Numbered from the stretch's first letter, positions 36,496 to 48,144 are shown. The stretch: 64,000 nt of DNA from Buxus sempervirens (GCA_947561395.2 OX387193.1:4836001-4900000); one strand, 5' to 3'. Notes: generated by a model not told the origin, from the sequence alone. Translations and numbers: made by a program.

Positions 36496-37377
36496 TTGAA
36501 ATGCTTGTGCTTCGACACAGTACAGATATGGCCGTGCCTCAAATGAGAGGCTTTACAGTTGACATTGGACCATGACTGGTGCCAATACCAATGCCCGTGA
36601 TCGGGTCCTGGGTGCAGCTTCTGGTATCATGGTAAGCATCTTTTGTTCAAGAGGAAATGTACCTCGGGTGAGATTTTCTGCATATGAAGTCTAACTTTCC
36701 CTTGTCGATAACTGGAATAGGATTTTTTATTTAAATGATTCAGTTTGCAAGTTGAGAAGTCTATATGTACTCTGAGTATGGGTATTCAGTTTCTGGATTT
36801 GAACTTTTTCTCTTGCTACCTTCTTTTGGGGGAATTCAAAGATATTGTTTAGAAGAGAACAGTAGATCACCCATCTTTGCAGAACAGCCAATATATCAAC
36901 TGTGCTTAATTGCTTATTATCTGCAAAAAGGAAAACATATTTGACATTTGACAATTGGAATTGTTATTTAGTTTAAATCTTTGAACAAAATGGTGCTTAT
37001 CGCTACAAGACGTTTAATCTAAAACTTCGCAAATTAAATGTTCTGAAAACTACCATACATGAGAACTCATCTTCCATGCAAATTTCATCCAACAAGGCAT
37101 TTAAGCTTAAACTTTATAGATTACATTTTCTGAAAGCCAATCAATAAGATATACCTTACATACATTTGCTCCTGTCTATAATTTTCTAAAAAGCATCTAG
37201 TGTGGATCTGTGAGCTTTCTAATAATAATTGAATACCCTTTGTATGATGCAGCCTCAAAGCAGCAAGCATGTTGCCTTTGTCGAACCATCTGCGGTCTTA
37301 AAACTAACCGCATATATTTCACTCAACATTTGACACGCTTATAATATTCCACAGAAAAAAGACTCACATGAGCATCC
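36496..37377. other. Convergent intergenic region between ROH1-like and DUF2358 genes
   Basis: The two genes end towards each other; this 880 bp should contain both 3' UTRs. I see no additional gene. Confidence 0.5.
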
Positions 37378-39431
37378 TTAACCACCTGGTCTCATACCCC
37401 AAGACCTTCGGCTTGGCCGGAATATCTGCTTCAATAAAGCCATTTTGGGAACATTCCAGTGCTCGACATGCCTGACAAATCCCATCAAGGCCAAATTTCA
37501 CAGAGAGAACAACAATTCATGGTTCTAATAAACGACTTGAAGTAATAGAAAGTAGGTAAGTATTATAACTGTTTCTTACCTGCATATTCTCCCAGATTTA
37601 GTGTCAAAATAGTACTCTGTATATCCAGTAGCTGTTAAAAAACACAATATTGCATGGCAAAACTCAGTAAAATGGGGTACTATTGGTTAGATGAGGTAAA
37701 AGTATTGTTTAGAGAAATATTTCAACATATTATTGTGAAACCAAAATCTTGATTAAAGGTTTTTATACATACCTGACAGAATAGGTTTCCAAGGAAATGA
37801 CAATACACAGCTAAAACGCCAATGCCCGATTCCCTTGTCCTGTGAAAAAAAAAATTATCAAAGAGATCACATTGTGTTTGCAGATGGTACCAAGAAATAA
37901 TACCAAAACATAAAGCCTGGAAGGCGCAAAGAGCCTTAATCTATCTCAAATGATTAATCTGGAACCCTTTAACTTCTCTGCTAAAAAGGCATTAAGAATT
38001 TGAGCCGGTTGCTCTCACCTCGAAGTCTTCCCATTTCATTAGCTTCATGCTGGACTTGTCAAGTAATGACCCAAAATTTGTACAATTCCTTTTGAAACGG
38101 CGAAGCCCTCGAAAAGAACCTGCCGGATCGGCAAATTCACAGTCGTCCTCATAAGCATTGAGTGTCAAGTTTCCTGAAAGTGAATTAAGAAGATTGTTTA
38201 TCCGAATCATGAATTGAAATAGAACATGGTTTATTCAAGAAATGACAGTAACAGCAACCAAAACTCAGAAGAAAAGCAAATGTAAAAGCAAATCCTTGTT
38301 TTCTCCTTTCCGTTACCCAGTTCCATTCTTTCTCTATCAGCCATTATAGAACACCATTCTTACTAAAAGCTTAAGCTTCCATGTTGAAAACCCAACAACA
38401 CATAAGAGGAGGGGCCTCAACCTTAAATCCTAGGCACTAAGGTGAGGGAAGTCCATCTCTTATATGGTGGGTAAAACAACCCCCCTCACACTGGACAGCA
38501 CAGTGTGGACATGGGTTAGAAGCTCAAACTAATAGTAAGGGGTGAACTTTATATATTTAATATATTCCTTAATACTCCCCCTCATGTGTAGGCCGGACTC
38601 AAACCCATTTTAGGGGACTCATTTTTAGGGAGGCCCTACACGTGAAATATTTTTCCTCAACGGGTGGAGTGGAGGTTTGAACCCAGGACCTTGGCATTTG
38701 CCTACGGCTCTGATACCATACATATATATTTAACATATTCCTTAAGAGCCCTTATATACATCATTCTTTACAATTAACAAAATTTAAGTTCTTATTTTCA
38801 AGTTTTCAAATCATATATGCAAAATTCAGTCTCTTTCTTTTCTACCTTCTTCATGAAAAATAACAAATAAGTCCTTCAACTACAAGATTTGATTAATCAC
38901 CAAAATGGGGTCTTATGGATGTAGTATTCTGTGTAAAAATCAAACAGATACCCCAACCAAAGAGTCGAAGGTGCCGAACCGGAGAACCCAACTTGTTGCC
39001 ACTTTGTTGGGTCTCATCCTCAACAAGCTACTAAAGATTATGCATAAAACTCATTGGGATACTAAACCTGTAACAAAATAGGATCGTTCGAAGTCCTCCT
39101 TGATGATTTCCACCACTTGGGCACGATCAACCGCTCCGGATCCATCTCCGGCTAACTCGAGCTCTGGATTGGGAGGTTCTACATTTGATGGTGAACGGAG
39201 GAACGAAGCAGCGATCCCAAGGAGCTCGGAGCCGTACCACGCCAGTTTAAGAAACAAGTTCTCGGGTTCAGAATTCCGAGCCGTGGATGATCTAATACTT
39301 GTGTGGTCCGGGTCCTTCCCACTGCAACGGAAAGTGAAGATTTCCCGGCGAGTCACATGCCGGAATGTGACGCATCTGCGAGGGAACTCGATGCGCAGAG
39401 TTGTGGAAGGGGGCGAAAGAACCGACGCCAT
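37378..39431 (-). CDS. DUF2358 protein, predicted chloroplast, 5 exons
   Basis: Minus-strand exons 39431-39068, 38173-38019, 37839-37773, 37631-37580 and 37471-37378 join in frame to 732 nt, 243 residues, TAA. The first 45 or so residues are Ser/Thr/Arg-rich (MASVLSPPSTTLRIEFPRRC) like a plastid transit peptide. The core reads VVEIIKEDFERSYFVTG, then YEDDCEFADPAGSFRGLRRF, FGSLLDKSSMKLMKWEDFE, HWRFSCVLSFPWKPILSATG and YYFDTKSGRICRHVEHWNVP. This is the DUF2358 family found in plants and cyanobacteria, with a predicted NTF2/SnoaL-like fold and no assigned function. The gene is divergent from eS10 and shares its promoter region. Intron 1 (39067-38174) contains a degraded miniature LTR element. 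Confidence 0.8.
38504..38745 (-). mobile_element. Degraded TRIM/SMART-like element in DUF2358 intron 1
   Basis: Reverse-orientation relative of the element at 1090-1376. On the minus strand the order is: a 5' LTR remnant (38745-38719), a primer-binding site TGGTATCAGAGCC (38718-38706), an internal region sharing the motifs CTGGGTTCAAACCTCCACTC and CCTACACATGAGGGGGAG, and a 3' LTR (about 38574-38504). The 5' LTR has lost its middle. The primer-binding site keeps the canonical TGGTATCAGAGC. Confidence 0.65.
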
Positions 39432-39875
39432 TTTTCCAACAGCAATCCTCGCAAGGTTTTGAATTTTGTGGTTATCTCCTTCGGAAAAATTAAATAATTG
39501 ATAAAAAAAATTTCCTTATCCGAGAGAGAACGCTAGCCATAAAAACGTTCAAAAAGAGCATAATGCTAACCTACGCCACGAGTGAAAAGAATATTAAACC
39601 TGAAGTTTAAGAAGGCCCAAAGTCAAGTCCAAACTTGTCCCAAATTGACCTTAAAAAAAAATTCCTAGTGTTTTGAAGACAGACCAAATTGGACTAAAGC
39701 CCATAGAAGGCCCAAAACAAATTGCACACGTAACCAAACGTCGGCCTATAAAATACATATCTAGGGTTTTGGGGGTTTGGTCGATGCGAGAAAGGAAGAT
39801 CGGATAACTGGGAAAAGGGACTGCTAGGTTTTCGTTTAGCTTCTGGTTCTCTGTCGTCTCTTTCTCTCTGCAGCG
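39432..39875. promoter_or_regulatory. Shared divergent promoter of DUF2358 (-) and eS10 (+)
   Basis: Only 444 bp separate the two ATGs. It holds three site II-type elements, GGCCCA at 39614-39619 and 39709-39714 and AGCCCA at 39698-39703 (TGGGCC/T on the other strand). There is a TATA box TATAAAATA at 39747-39755 and a telo-box TAGGGTTT at 39762-39769. The site II plus telo-box pair is typical of plant ribosomal protein promoters and growth-linked expression. The TATA box and telo-box serve eS10; site II elements often act in both directions. Confidence 0.65.
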
Positions 39876-42373
39876 ATGGTGAGAATCTCTCTTTATGGCA
39901 TCTCGTTAGGAAATTTTTTTATCAGTAGCTAATCTGACTAATTCTTTTGTCATTCGACTGACTTTCAGATTATTCCGGAGAAGAACCGCAGAGAGATCTC
40001 GAAGTACCTCTTCCAAGGTTCTTCTTACCTTTTTTTTTTTTTTTTTAATTCTTCAATTCGCATTAGTATGTAATGTGATTAATGGTTCGATTTCGGATTT
40101 TTGTTTGACATGTTTCCTTTGATCTGTGAATCTTTAGAGGGGGTTTGCTATGCGAAAAAGGATTTCAATCTGGCAAAGCACCCGGATATTGACGTCCCTA
40201 ATCTACAAGTTATCAAGTTGATGCAGAGCTTCAAATCGAAAGAGTACGTGCGCGAGACCTTCGCTTGGATGCATTACTACTGGTACCTTACCAACGATGG
40301 GATCGAATTCCTAAGGACTTACTTAAACTTGCCTTCCGAAATCGTCCCTGCTACACTGAAGAAGTCCGTCAAGCCCGCTGGGAGACCGTTGGGTGGCCCG
40401 CCGGGCGATCGTCCCCGGTAATTCGATGCGTTACCTTTTTAAATTTTCTAGGGTTGATTTGTTTAATTGAGAGTGATGTCTAATAATTTTGATGAATGTT
40501 GAAATCATAGTGGCCCGCCTCGCTATGATGGAGATAGGCCTCGGTTCGGTGATCGCGAGGGATATCGTGGTGGACCTCGAGGGCCTCCTGGTGAGTTCGG
40601 CGACAAGGGAGGAGCTCCAGCAGACTATCAACCGTCTTTTCGGGTAATTTCTTCTTTTTTCAATTCTTGCGTGATGGAAAGTTCATTTGTTATCTTTGAT
40701 GATATTGAATAAACGCTTAAAATCGATGGTTACTCTTTTCTTTTTCTTCCTGGTTTTGCCCTCTTTTATTTTCCTTTTTGCTAGTGAATGTAAAAAATAA
40801 CGTCTATGCATTTGTTTTTCATTTTTTTACTGCCATTAATTCTCTTCAATATTTCTACGAAAGGTTTTTCTTGTTTGCCATGTGCTTATGCATGGAGGAC
40901 TCATTGATTGATCTCTGAGTCGATCCGTATTATGGAGCCAAAAAAATTTTTCAATTTAGTTACAACAAAGATCCGGGTCAAACCGTATAACTATTGTGCT
41001 GGGGCATCTCTGGTTTTTCAACAACATTGAATTATTAACTGTTATATATTGGGAAGCTGCTGTTTTATCAGTGGTAAAGCTTTGGGATGTCATTACCATG
41101 GCCCAGCTTTGAACACTCCTTTACCCATTCTTGGGCACCCTTAAAAAAAATTAAAAAAAGGAGAATTTTACATAAGGGAAATTTCATCTTGTCAACTCAG
41201 CATTTTGTCTGGAGACTGATGTTTTTGAGATTCATGTCAAGCAAATAAATGTAGCATATTGCTTAATCAAATATAACTTGGTTTTCTCCTGTTATGAATT
41301 TTGTTTCATTTTTTCAATTCCAAGTGCAAGTAGAGATTAACTCAGCAATGTCTTGTTTATTTTCTGTTATGGACTCACGCACACTAATCCGGGTGCAACG
41401 AATAAAATTCCTTCTTATCATTTATTTATTTATTTTTTCAAATCCTTGATGGAATGGGACTGCATCAAATCTAAAGGGAACCTTGCAAAGTGTGTCATTG
41501 TTAGCATTTTTCCTCAAAATATGTTTCTTTTTTTTTTTGGTATTATACCCATTGTTATAGTCGTTATTTTAATCCTTTTAAATGTGAATAGATTTTGAGA
41601 TTGTGGGCTTAAAACTGTTCTTGGTAGGGTCCAGGAAATAAGATGGAGAAATATAGGGGGTGGTCTCTGCAGAAATTAAGATGGAGAAATATCTGGTACT
41701 TAGTATAGGGGTTGGGCTTCTTCCTATGTATAGGGTCCAGATTAGGGGGATAAGTGAGTTGTAAATGGTTATGTGATATAGGTATACTATTTGTGTACCT
41801 ATAAAACTGTAACTAATCTACTTATATAATAAAATAGCTTCATTACCTATCAAAAAAAAAAAACTGTTCTTGGTAGGGCCGAAAACAAGAAGGACAATAA
41901 TGAACAAACCTAAATATTACAGGACAGATAAACATGAAAATGGATTTTATTAGAAAGTAATTGATGAGATTTTTCTAGTGTGCCCAATTTTAATGCAAGT
42001 GGATGCATGAATTGAAAGATGTTAATTTTTTTAATAAAATATCAACAAAAATTTTGATTACAAAAACTTGCTCTTTTTATTTAGGTTTTTAAATTATAAA
42101 AGATTTGTTTTAAACTTTTATTTATTTATTTATTTGGTAGTGAACTATAATGGGAATTTATTGGCATATAACCTATTACCTTGCATTTTGCATTCTTGGG
42201 GGAATGTGCAATTCTATTTTTCCCTTGGTGTCTGATGCCTGTTGTACGCAAAATTAGTCTTCAATTGTTATTCAAGGTGCTGTTTCAAATCGCAGGGTCC
42301 TGGTGGGAGGCCTGGCTTTGGTCGTGGAGGTGGTGGTTACAGTGGTGGACAAGGCAGCTCAAATCTTGCTTGA
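39876..42373 (+). CDS. RPS10: Cytosolic 40S ribosomal protein eS10 (RPS10), 5 exons
   Basis: Exons 39876-39878 (the ATG alone), 39969-40017, 40138-40417, 40511-40643 and 42296-42373 give 543 nt, 180 residues, TGA. The protein starts [20 protein letters not shown], continues [20 protein letters not shown] and [20 protein letters not shown] (the S10 plectin-like winged-helix domain). It ends with a Gly/Arg/Pro-rich tail ([20 protein letters not shown]). Length and tail match plant eS10. Role: small cytosolic ribosomal subunit, near the mRNA entry side. A first coding exon holding only the initiator codon is a feature shared by several plant ribosomal protein genes. The 1.65-kb intron 4 contains a retrotransposed insertion. 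Confidence 0.92.
41630..41859 (+). mobile_element. Retroposon insertion (5'-truncated LINE or SINE) with 19-bp target duplication
   Basis: A 230-bp insert in eS10 intron 4 ends in AATAAAATAGC...TATC followed by a run of A. It is flanked by the identical 19-mer AAAACTGTTCTTGGTAGGG at 41611-41629 and 41860-41878. A poly-A tail plus a long, perfect target duplication is the hallmark of target-primed reverse transcription. The insert has no recognisable coding part or tRNA-like head, so its source is unknown. Confidence 0.8.
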
Positions 42374-42767
42374 GATATCTCTATTTCACATCCATTTTGT
42401 CATTGGCAGTCCACTTCAAATTCAAGCAAGCAGAATTGTGTGGCATCTTGTTTTACTTTAAGCTGAATGGATCATCTAGTTTTGCAGAACTATATTAGGT
42501 CTTTTGTGAGAAATTCTTAATTTTGTTTGAGTTTTTCTATTCTTATGAACAGGCTGTAGATCATTGACTACTCTTGGCTCTTTTCTTACGTCTTATAATT
42601 TAAACCGTAAGAAGGTTTATAAAAAGGTAGCAGATGGTAAAACCGTTAAATCGACTGGAAATCTTTCAACGGACCCGTGGCTTTTTCCAAGTATCTAGTA
42701 AAAGGAATGGGAAATGCGTACGAGATCTTGTTCTTGAACTACTTTTAGTTGGTCTCTGCATATCAAC
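42374..42767. other. Convergent intergenic region between eS10 and the PPR gene
   Basis: About 390 bp between two stop codons, presumably shared 3' UTR space. No further feature seen. Confidence 0.5.
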
Positions 42768-44942
42768 TTACAATTCATATCCCCACAACCACCTTGGAAT
42801 ACCTATATCAACATATGCAACATCTTTGATCTGCTGCATGATCCCATCCAAAGCCTTGTAGATGTTCTTGCTTTGGTGATGCCTGGTATCGCCTACAGTA
42901 AAACTTATGTAGTCACCTCTAACCTCTACACTGCTACATCCTGCCTCCTTTTTCAGGTTCTCAATATCCTTAATCTCTGCTCGTAACTTAGCAATACTCT
43001 CCCATCTTCCTGTCCCTGCATAAACATTTGAAAGCACAACTCTCCACACCTTATTCTCCGGCTCCAAAACAGAAAGTGCCTCAGCGGCTGTCTCTGCAAT
43101 CTCGACATTGTTAAAGAGTGCACAAGCACCCAGTAGAGCCCCCCATGCAGCAGGGCCAGGTCTCAAGGGCATATTCTTTATGAAATCCTTTGCTTCTTCA
43201 ACTTGCCCTGACCTCCCCAGGAGGTCCACCATGCAAGTGAAATGCTCCATGCTTGGTTCAATACCATGTTCTCTAACCATGCTATTGAATATCTCAAAGC
43301 CTTCTTCTACAAACCCTGCACGGCCGCAGGCAGAAAGAACATTGACAAATGTAATTGCATTTGGCTTGTGAAGTTCTGACTCTATCAGTTCATTGAAAAG
43401 CCGAAGAGCAGCGATCGCGTTTCCATTTATTGCATATGCTGCAATAATCGAATTCCATGAAGCAAGATCTTTCACAGGCATGTCCTCAAAGATCTTCTCT
43501 GCGAGGTCCATACTGCCCAAGTTGCCATACATATCTATCAGAGAATTCCCAACATAAACATCAGTACCCAAACCTGTTCTTGTAATGTATCCATGGATAA
43601 CTTGACCTAGTTGAAAGGATGCCAAGTTGGAGCAGGCCTGGATTGCAGACAACATTGTGATGAAGTCTGGGACAACCAGTTCATCCTCCAAATTGCATTG
43701 CATTGTGCTGAAAAGCTCTAATGCTTGAGGGGAACTGTCATTCTTCACAAAGCATGAGATGATTGTATTCCAGGACACTATATCCCTTCCTCTCATCTTT
43801 TTGAACAGTTGAAGAGCAGATTCATGTTCTCCATTCTCAGCATACATGTCAATTAGAGAATTCTCCACCATGATGCAAGGAAAGAACTTGTGTTTGATCA
43901 GATACCCATGTATCTCCTTCCCCAGCCTCAACCAGCCAGAGTGACCACACCCCTGAAGAAGGCTAGCCATAGTCTCCGAGCGCAGACATTGATCCTCTCC
44001 TCTAAAACAGAACTCACAAAAAATTCTCATGCCTTCGGAGAAATATCCATTACTACAGTACATGCCCACCAGAGAGTTCATCACCAGAGCATCATTACAC
44101 AGTTCTGTTTTCAAAATTGAACCATGAATCCACCTAAAATTTTGCCATCTGTTCGTCAACGAACATGCATGTATAATGCTTGCAATGGTCACCCTATTCG
44201 GAATAACCCCGTCTTCCAGCATCTGAAAAAACAAATGTAGAGCTCTCTCCATCAGTCCATTGACTACACAACCTGAAATAACTGAGGTCCAAGATACCAC
44301 ATTTCTGCCTCTCAATCCTTCCATTAGTTTCTCTGCAGCCATCAATGATCCAGATTTCAAGTATGCATTTATCAAAGTATTCTGTAGAAACTGATCACTG
44401 AACCCATTTGCCACAATATAACCATGGATGATCTGCACCAATTTTGGGTCGCATGTCTCTTCACAGGCTTGAAGTAAAACTGAAAGAGTATATTCATTAG
44501 GATACACACTCGCTGCCAACATTTGATGAAATATGGATTTGGCTCCATCAATATCTCCAATCTGGCAATAACCAGACATCATTGAAGTCCAGGACACAAC
44601 AGTTCTCTCGGGCATCCGATCAAACAACTCTGAAGCGTCTTGAAGGTGACCGCATTTCATATACATATCAAGAATCGCGTTACCCACGAAAACACTCGAA
44701 TCAATCCCCGATTTTAAAACACCAGCATGAATGCAAAACCCAAGTTTCAGTCTCCTCTCTGCTGCACAAGAATTCAATATACGCACTGAAGATCTTGAAT
44801 CCAGGAAAATCGAGTCATGTAAATTTGGCGTGTGTTGCGATGGATTGTTGTCAAGTGGATCATCTGATCTAATTTGTTCCACTTTGTTAAAGGGTTTTGT
44901 CCCAAATAAGGATAGAGAAGGATGCAGTTGGAGAGACTCCAT
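42768..44942 (-). CDS. Pentatricopeptide repeat protein, PLS subfamily, E+ type, intronless
   Basis: A single frame of 724 residues from ATG 44942 (MESLQLHPSLSLFG) to TAA 42770-42768. Frames further upstream lack an ATG. It is built of tandem P, L and S PPR motifs, for example SVFVGNAILDMYMKCGHLQD, RTVVSWTSMMSGYCQIGDID, DVYVGNSLIDMYGNLGSMDL and DLASWNSIIAAYAINGNAIA. An E domain follows (AAWGALLGACALFNNVEIAE, then YAGTGRWESIAKLRAEIKD) and an E+ extension (GCSSVEVRGDYISFTVGDTR to IMQQIKDV). It stops without a DYW deaminase domain. Such proteins bind organellar RNA sequence-specifically, and E+ members usually serve C-to-U editing sites by recruiting a DYW partner. The N-terminus could be a mitochondrial or plastid presequence. 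The target site cannot be named without applying the PPR code. Confidence 0.9.
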   Translation of the reverse strand: MESLQLHPSLSLFGTKPFNKVEQIRSDDPLDNNPSQHTPNLHDSIFLDSRSSVRILNSCAAERRLKLGFCIHAGVLKSGIDSSVFVGNAILDMYMKCGHLQDASELFDRMPERTVVSWTSMMSGYCQIGDIDGAKSIFHQMLAASVYPNEYTLSVLLQACEETCDPKLVQIIHGYIVANGFSDQFLQNTLINAYLKSGSLMAAEKLMEGLRGRNVVSWTSVISGCVVNGLMERALHLFFQMLEDGVIPNRVTIASIIHACSLTNRWQNFRWIHGSILKTELCNDALVMNSLVGMYCSNGYFSEGMRIFCEFCFRGEDQCLRSETMASLLQGCGHSGWLRLGKEIHGYLIKHKFFPCIMVENSLIDMYAENGEHESALQLFKKMRGRDIVSWNTIISCFVKNDSSPQALELFSTMQCNLEDELVVPDFITMLSAIQACSNLASFQLGQVIHGYITRTGLGTDVYVGNSLIDMYGNLGSMDLAEKIFEDMPVKDLASWNSIIAAYAINGNAIAALRLFNELIESELHKPNAITFVNVLSACGRAGFVEEGFEIFNSMVREHGIEPSMEHFTCMVDLLGRSGQVEEAKDFIKNMPLRPGPAAWGALLGACALFNNVEIAETAAEALSVLEPENKVWRVVLSNVYAGTGRWESIAKLRAEIKDIENLKKEAGCSSVEVRGDYISFTVGDTRHHQSKNIYKALDGIMQQIKDVAYVDIGIPRWLWGYEL

Positions 44943-45423
44943 TTGAGAAGCACAACCCAAGATGAGCCACAGGAGTCTTACGAACACTACCCTTTTTCTT
45001 GTGCCCCTTATTAAAATAAACCCACAAAAATCTGGGTTACACGAATTGCAAGTATTAATGTTCTACCTGCCATTACAGGCGCTATTCGTGAAGATCATAG
45101 AAGTCCAGTAATTCAAAGCCTACATCTACAAGCCAATGCTCTCAAATGGCTTCCGGACTTGGAAGATCATACAGAAAAAAACATAAACCCCAAGTATTCA
45201 AAGATAATGAACTAAGATTATTATCCAACTTGTAATTTACAAAAAAAGGAATACACTGTGTCCATACTACAACCCTCAAACGACACCAAATGACACTCTA
45301 GGAACGACTCGTCGCAGCTATCATCTACTCAAAAACTCTTAGATATTCGATCACAACCAACTACCTCTTATCTACAACATTTTAACTGTAATCACCACCT
45401 ACTGCAGGCTTCAGATGCTCTTC
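44943..45423 (-). other. Region between HSP90 stop and PPR start
   Basis: Both genes read leftward. This 480 bp must hold the HSP90 3' UTR and the PPR promoter and leader. Nothing else recognised. Confidence 0.5.
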
Positions 45424-47874
45424 TTAATCGACTTCCTCCATCTTGCTCTCTTCATGGGTTTCCTCTTCTAAGGCTGGCATGTCAGCGTCATCGCCAAGAC
45501 CTTCTTCCTCCTCGATGCTCAGACCTAACTTCAACATTCTGTGAATTCTACCAGCGAATGTGTTGGGATCATCGAGACTGAACCCAGAAGTAAGAAGGGC
45601 AGTCTCGTATATCAGAAGCACGAGATCCCTCACCGACTTGTCATTCTTGTCAGCCTCGGCCCTTTTTCTTAACTCCTCCATGATGGGATTGTCTGGGTTG
45701 ATCTCCATCGTTTTCTTGCTGGACATGTAAGTGCTCATGCTGTTATCCCTCAAAGCCTGAGCCTTCATGATCCTCTCCATGTTCGCAGTCCATCCGTACT
45801 CCCCGGTCACCAAGCAACATGGGGAATCCACAATTCTATCAGAGACAACCACCTTCTCCACTCTGTCACCCAAAATGTCCTTGATCGTCTTGCACAGATT
45901 CTCAAATGACTTTTTCTTCTCTTCCTTTCTGTTCTTTTCCTCCTCAGATTCATCTTCCAACTTCAGTCCTTCCTTGGTGGCCGAAACTAGCTTCTTGCCG
46001 TCATACTCCTTCAGCTGTCCTACAGCATACTCGTCTATTGTATCCACCATGAATAGAACTTCATAGCCCTTTCTCTTGAGACGCTCCAGGAATGGAGAGT
46101 TCTCAACAGATTTCTTGCTCTCACCAGTTATGTAATAGATATCTTTCTGACCCTCTTTCATCCTGGTGACATAGTCCTTCAAGCTGGTCATCTCGTCACC
46201 GCTCTTTGTGGAGTAGAATCTGAGCAGGTCAGCCAATTTTGCTCTGTTCTGGCTATCTTCATGTATACCCAGTTTAATGTTCTTAGAGAAGGCATCGTAG
46301 AACTTGGCATAATCTTCCTTGTTCTCCGCAATCTCGAAGAACATCTCGATGCATTTCTTAACAAGGTTTTTCCTGATTACCTTGAGAATTTTGTTCTGCT
46401 GTAGCGTTTCACGAGAGATGTTCAGAGGCAAATCATCAGAATCAACAACCCCCTTTACGAATCCCAGGTACTCAGGAATAAGCTCCTCGCAGTTGTCCAT
46501 GATAAAGACTCTCCTGACATAGAGCTTAATGTTGTTCATCTTCTTCCTTGTGTCAAAGAGGTCGAAAGGAGCTCTCTTGGGGACGAAAAGAATGGCCTTG
46601 AATTCAAGCTGCCCCTCAACAGAGAAGTGCTTGACAGCAAGGTGGTCTTCCCAGTCGTTGGTGAGGCTCTTGTAGAACGAAGCGTACTCCTCCTTTGTGA
46701 TCTCTTCTGGCTTGCGCAACCAAATCGGCTTCTGTTTGTTGATCAGCTGCCACTCGTGGGTGACCTCCTTGACCTTCTTCTTCTTGGATTTCTTCTCTTT
46801 ATCTTCATCAACTTCCTCAACATCACCTTCCTCTTCCTTCTTAGTTTCTTCGTCTTCATCGTCGCTGACCTCTTTCTCTGTTGTCTTCTCTGTCCATAAA
46901 AAGATGGGGTAGCTAATGAATTCCGAGTGCTTCTTCACAAGATCCTTCAATCTCCTCTCCTCCAGGTACTCCAACTGCAAAATCAAGAAGTATTAAGCCA
47001 GAATTTACTTCATAAAGTACAAATTCAGCACAAGAAACGAATACCCTAGCCTACCTGGTCATCCTTGAGGAACAAGGTTATCTTGGTCCCTCTTCCCAGC
47101 GGCTCCCCATGAACGTCCCTGGTAACAGTGAAGGAACCACCAGCTTGTGACTCCCAGATGTACTGCTCATCATCAGTGTGCTTTGTTGTGACAATAACCT
47201 TCTCAGCGACCAGGTATGACGAGTAGAACCCTACACCGAACTGACCAATCATGCTAACATCCGCCCCGGCCTGCAATGCCTCCATGAACTCCTTTGTTCC
47301 GGACCTCGCAATGGTTCCCAGGTTGTTCACCAATTCTACCAACAATCAGATTCGTTCCGTCAAATCCATACCAACTTCATGCATCAAAATCGGACGAACA
47401 GCAAACTAAAGAATCAAATTTTCTCCTTTATTTTTTTCCACTCTTAAGTCGTCGATCTTACCTTCTTTAGTCATTCCACATCCGCTATCTATGATAGACA
47501 ACGTCTTGTTAACCTTGTCAGGAACAATCCGAATGAAAAGCTCCGGCTGAGCATCAAGCTTACTCTTGTCCGTCAGACTCTCGAACCGAATCTTGTCCAA
47601 CGCCTTCAAAACCCATGACAGAATTTCATTTCAGTTTTTCATATCCTAATTCACAATTTTCATAGAAGAAAGGGGAAAAAAACAGAAAAAGATAAATTCG
47701 AACGATTACCATCAATCAGAAATTTCTACTTACATCAGAGGCATTGCTGATGATTTCTCGGAGGAAAATCTCCTTATTGCTGTAGAAGGTGTTGATGATG
47801 AGGCTGAGAAGCTGGTTGATCTCAGCCTGGAACGCAAACGTCTCAGTCTCTCCTCCCATACTCACATCCGCCAT
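45424..47874 (-). CDS. HSP90: Cytosolic HSP90 (HSP90.1/HSP83-like), 4 exons
   Basis: Minus-strand exons 47874-47734, 47603-47462, 47335-47055 and 46974-45424 give 2115 nt, 704 residues, TAA. The N-terminal GHKL ATPase domain holds [54 protein letters not shown] and [10 protein letters not shown] charged linker follows ([13 protein letters not shown] with Lys-rich repeats). The middle domain holds [20 protein letters not shown] and [18 protein letters not shown] (with the ATP-sensing Arg). The C-terminal dimerisation domain ends in MEEVD, the TPR co-chaperone docking tail that marks cytosolic HSP90. It is an ATP-driven chaperone for kinases, receptors and NLR proteins. The oddity is Cys in place of the near-invariant Ile of DSGIGM. 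Length is normal. Regulation: an HSE-like pair lies upstream. Confidence 0.93.
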
Positions 47875-48006
47875 TGCAGCAGACCTTCTAACACTTCAAC
47901 TACAGGCGTAATCAAACAGACGATGCGATTTCTTTGAAAGAATGAAAAGCTTCGATTTTCAATATCCAATCCAAAGTTAGAAAACTAAATGATATCGATA
48001 TATGAT

Positions 48007-48015
48007 ATTTATATA
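48007..48015 (-). promoter_or_regulatory. HSP90 TATA box
   Basis: TATATAAAT on the minus strand, 133 nt upstream of the HSP90 ATG, at a plausible distance for a leader of about 100 nt. Confidence 0.5.
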
Positions 48016-48144
48016 ATATCTAAAGAGCTTCTGGGTTCTTCGTTCTCCGATGAGATTAGTATTAAGAAATTGGTATTAGTATAACATGAGTCAAGATTAT
48101 TACGAAGTTCGGTCGATTGAAAGTCATCCCGCCCTTCCAGATTC

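Noticed and set aside
44943..44987. 15-residue N-terminal extension of the PPR protein
   Set aside because: The extension begins at GTG, which is not a normal plant start; the first ATG is at 44942.
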